Shown here piece after piece: positions 22,653 through 24,712 of a stretch of DNA of 24,712 nucleotides. Location of the stretch: positions 189,171 to 213,882 of the forward strand of contig DLJQ01000008.1 in NCBI GenBank assembly GCA_002484335.1, given 5' to 3'. Numbering within the stretch: position 1 is the first letter of the stretch; each line of letters opens with the position of its first letter. This DNA is from Flavobacteriales bacterium UBA7612. GTDB taxonomy: Bacteria; Bacteroidota; Bacteroidia; Flavobacteriales; Weeksellaceae. The translations under genes were made by a program, and so were the position numbers. The notes under the pieces are model-generated. The model saw only the letters and a program-made list of their open reading frames with translations, had not been told where the DNA came from and ran no database searches.

Positions 22653-24089
22653 ATGAAAATTGAACAAATTTACACAGGATGTCTTGCACAAGGTGCATAC
22701 TATATAGAAAGTAATGGCGAAGTTGCTATTATTGATCCGTTAAGAGAAACACAAACTTATATTGATCAAGCAACCAAAGATCAAGCAATAATAAAATATA
22801 TATTTGAAACTCACTTTCATGCAGATTTTGTTTCTGGTCATGTAGATTTAGCAAATAAAACAGGAGCAATGATTGTTTATGGTCCAACTGCTGAACCAAA
22901 TTTTAAAGCTCATATCGCTACAGATAATGAAGTTTTTCAATTAGGCGATGTAACAATAACAGCTTTACATACTCCTGGTCATACAATGGAAAGTACAACT
23001 TATTTATTGAAAGATGAAAATGGTAAACAATATGCTATTTTTTCTGGAGATACATTGTTCATTGGAGATGTAGGTCGCCCAGATTTAGCTCAAAAGTTAA
23101 ATTCAGAATTAACTCAAGATAAATTAGCGGGGCTTATGTATGATTCTTTACATACAAAGATTATGCCTTTAGATAATGATGTTATAGTATATCCAGCTCA
23201 TGGAGCTGGTTCGGCTTGTGGAAAAAATATGAGTAAGGAAACATCAGATACTTTAGGACATCAAAAAGAAGTTAATTACGCTTTAAATCCTTCTATGACT
23301 AAAGAAGAATTTATAAAAGAATTAACTTCAGGTCTATTACCTCCACCATTTTATTTTCCTGAAAATGTTATGATGAACAAAATGGGAGTAGAGTCTTTGG
23401 ATGTGATTAAAGAACGTGCTGCTCATGCTTTTTCTCCAGATGAACTTATTCAAGTTGCTGAAGAAACAAGCGCTATTATATTAGATGTTAGAGATCCTCA
23501 AATTTATGCTCAAGGATTTATTCCTGGTTCTATAAACATAGGAATTAATGGAGGTTTTGCTCCTTGGGTTGGAACATTAATTACAGATATAAAACAACCA
23601 ATTTTATTGATAGCAGAAACAGGAACGGAAGAAGAAACTATAATTCGTTTAGCTCGTGTTGGTTATGACAATGTAATAGGTTATTTAAATAATGGATTTC
23701 AGTCTTGGTTAGATGCAGAAAAAGATTTTGAAGAGATCGTATCAATATCTCCTGAAGAATTTGTAGAATTAGTTGATGAAACAGAATTGAAGGTTCTTGA
23801 TGTTAGAAAACCAGGAGAATATTCAACTTCTCATGTAGAAAATGCAATATCAGCTCCTTTAGATTTTATAAATGAATCAATGAAATTAATTGATCCAGAA
23901 GAAACTTATTTAGTGCATTGTGCAGGAGGTTATCGTTCTATGATTTTTACTTCTATTTTACGAGCTCGTGGTTATGAAAATTTAATTGATGTTGCAGGAG
24001 GATTTGGTAAAATTAAAAATATTGATGGTGTAAAAATAGTTGAAGGACAAACACCTTGTGAATTAAAAAATAAATCTTGTTCTAATTAA
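22653..24089 (+). CDS. CstB-like persulfide dioxygenase fused to two rhodanese domains
   Basis: A 478-residue cytoplasmic three-domain sulfur enzyme. The N-terminal metallo-beta-lactamase domain (1-240) is of the ETHE1/persulfide dioxygenase type, with THFHADFVSGH (53-63), HTPGH (106-110), SGDTLFIGDVGRPDLA (131-146) and PAHG (181-184). Likely Fe(II) ligands are H54, H110 and D133. The middle rhodanese domain (about 260-355) has no catalytic Cys (its loop is AETGTEEE). The C-terminal rhodanese (about 362-478) has the active loop VHCAGGYRSM with Cys423. This matches staphylococcal CstB, which turns persulfides into sulfite and then thiosulfate. A one-mismatch promoter (TACTTTTA, 22628-22635) precedes it. 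The TauE/SafE exporter upstream completes a detoxification set. Confidence 0.92.
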   Translation: MKIEQIYTGCLAQGAYYIESNGEVAIIDPLRETQTYIDQATKDQAIIKYIFETHFHADFVSGHVDLANKTGAMIVYGPTAEPNFKAHIATDNEVFQLGDVTITALHTPGHTMESTTYLLKDENGKQYAIFSGDTLFIGDVGRPDLAQKLNSELTQDKLAGLMYDSLHTKIMPLDNDVIVYPAHGAGSACGKNMSKETSDTLGHQKEVNYALNPSMTKEEFIKELTSGLLPPPFYFPENVMMNKMGVESLDVIKERAAHAFSPDELIQVAEETSAIILDVRDPQIYAQGFIPGSINIGINGGFAPWVGTLITDIKQPILLIAETGTEEETIIRLARVGYDNVIGYLNNGFQSWLDAEKDFEEIVSISPEEFVELVDETELKVLDVRKPGEYSTSHVENAISAPLDFINESMKLIDPEETYLVHCAGGYRSMIFTSILRARGYENLIDVAGGFGKIKNIDGVKIVEGQTPCELKNKSCSN

Positions 24090-24116
24090 ACAATTTTAAT
24101 AAAATAAATACGTTAT

Positions 24117-24143
24117 AGCCTTGATATAATCAGGGCTTTTTTA
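24117..24143 (+). terminator. terminator of the CstB-like gene
   Basis: AGCCTTGA pairs with TCAGGGCT (one G-T pair) over a 5-base loop, followed by a T-run. Confidence 0.8.
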
Positions 24144-24164
24144 TTTGTATCTCAAATTAATTTA

Positions 24165-24677
24165 ATGAAAAAAATATTATTTATATGCTATCTATTAGTT
24201 AGTATTACGATTTCTGCTCAGAAAAAAGTATATGGTTCAGAGACTTTCAGTCTTATAATGCCAGAAAATTTTAAACGAACTATAGGTATTAATGATTATG
24301 CTACAATTCAATTTGAGAGTACTGAGCCAAAGCCTAGTTCTTATGGTTTTTTAATTTTTGAACATAAGGATGAGCTAAAATTAGCAGATGTAAAATTAGA
24401 TATTATTGATTATACTTTAAATTCTATTGAACCTTATACTCAACAGGAAGGATTTACATATATAAAAAAGCCATATATATCTTATGAACGAGGTTTTAAT
24501 TATGCATACACAGAATTTGAAACAAATGTTGAAGATTCAGGCAGAATTTATTTTTTACAAACTGTGATTGAAACAAAAGATTATATTTATCAGATTTTAC
24601 AATACTGTGAATATGAAAATAAAGATTTAATGAAAAATGATTTTATTGCTATTGTAAATAGTTTTAAAATTGATTAA
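24165..24677 (+). CDS. small secreted protein of unknown function
   Basis: A 170-residue protein with a clear signal peptide (MKKILFICYLLVSITISAQ, cut near 18-19), so exported. The mature part looks beta-rich: YGSETFSLIMPENFKRTIG, a central YGFLIFEHKD, and a paired YERGFNYAYTEFETNV and GRIYFLQTVIETKDYIYQIL. It ends with a helix KNDFIAIVNSFKID. This order recalls the PsbP-like/DUF1795 fold of small secreted proteins, but I cannot confirm membership. It starts 22 bases after the preceding terminator, with no consensus promoter visible, and ends 35 bases before the window edge. Confidence 0.8.
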   Translation: MKKILFICYLLVSITISAQKKVYGSETFSLIMPENFKRTIGINDYATIQFESTEPKPSSYGFLIFEHKDELKLADVKLDIIDYTLNSIEPYTQQEGFTYIKKPYISYERGFNYAYTEFETNVEDSGRIYFLQTVIETKDYIYQILQYCEYENKDLMKNDFIAIVNSFKID

Positions 24678-24712
24678 TCTAATTAAAATGTAAAAAATAA
24701 AACCAGTTTTAA

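Overview
This is a very AT-rich chromosomal segment from a Bacteroidota bacterium, most likely a member of the Flavobacteriia. Three things point there: promoters of the form TAnnTTTG in front of most transcription units, almost no Shine-Dalgarno sequences, and a typical flavobacterial gene set (DUF4294 protein beside an M42 peptidase, MutS2 without an Smr domain, ECF-type sigma factor, MetX-like protein behind an attenuator). I cannot name the genus. No tRNA, rRNA, CRISPR array or intact mobile element is visible.

Layout. 1-3.1 kb: an APC-family amino-acid permease (minus strand) divergent from an M28 lipoprotein peptidase. 3.1-5.45 kb: a small accessory island bounded by two inverted copies of a roughly 100-base palindromic repeat. 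It holds a heavily decayed IS110/IS1111-type transposase with a recognisable 10-base inverted repeat at its edges, a stretch with no gene, and a small immunity-like gene broken by a stop codon in place of a probable Trp. 5.5-12.3 kb: housekeeping genes: aspS, a 43-codon ORF behind a sigma-70 family factor, the glycolytic pair pfkA-gapA, a DUF4294 secreted protein, and a divergent M42 aminopeptidase. 12.3-15.2 kb: an unknown protein, a compact structured RNA (about 108 nt, possibly the flavobacterial 6S RNA), a MetX-like alpha/beta-hydrolase lacking its catalytic residues and preceded by a transcription attenuator, a carboxymuconolactone-decarboxylase-like protein and a divergent Lrp/AsnC regulator. 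15.2-21 kb: obg, a YbaB/EbfC protein, a small four-helix membrane protein, a degenerate MerR/B12-binding-like regulator, ung and mutS2. 21.1-24.7 kb: a sulfur module (TauE/SafE sulfite exporter, TPMT-type methyltransferase, CstB-like persulfide dioxygenase with two rhodanese domains), followed by a small secreted protein.

Functional links. pfkA and gapA are co-transcribed glycolytic genes. The TauE exporter and the CstB-like enzyme fit a persulfide-detoxification route in which persulfide is oxidised to sulfite or thiosulfate and sulfite is exported; the methyltransferase between them could act on thiol or related sulfur/selenium compounds. The parts that deserve follow-up are the structured RNA at 12.9-13.0 kb, the attenuator-controlled catalytically altered MetX homologue, and the repeat-bounded island of decaying genes.
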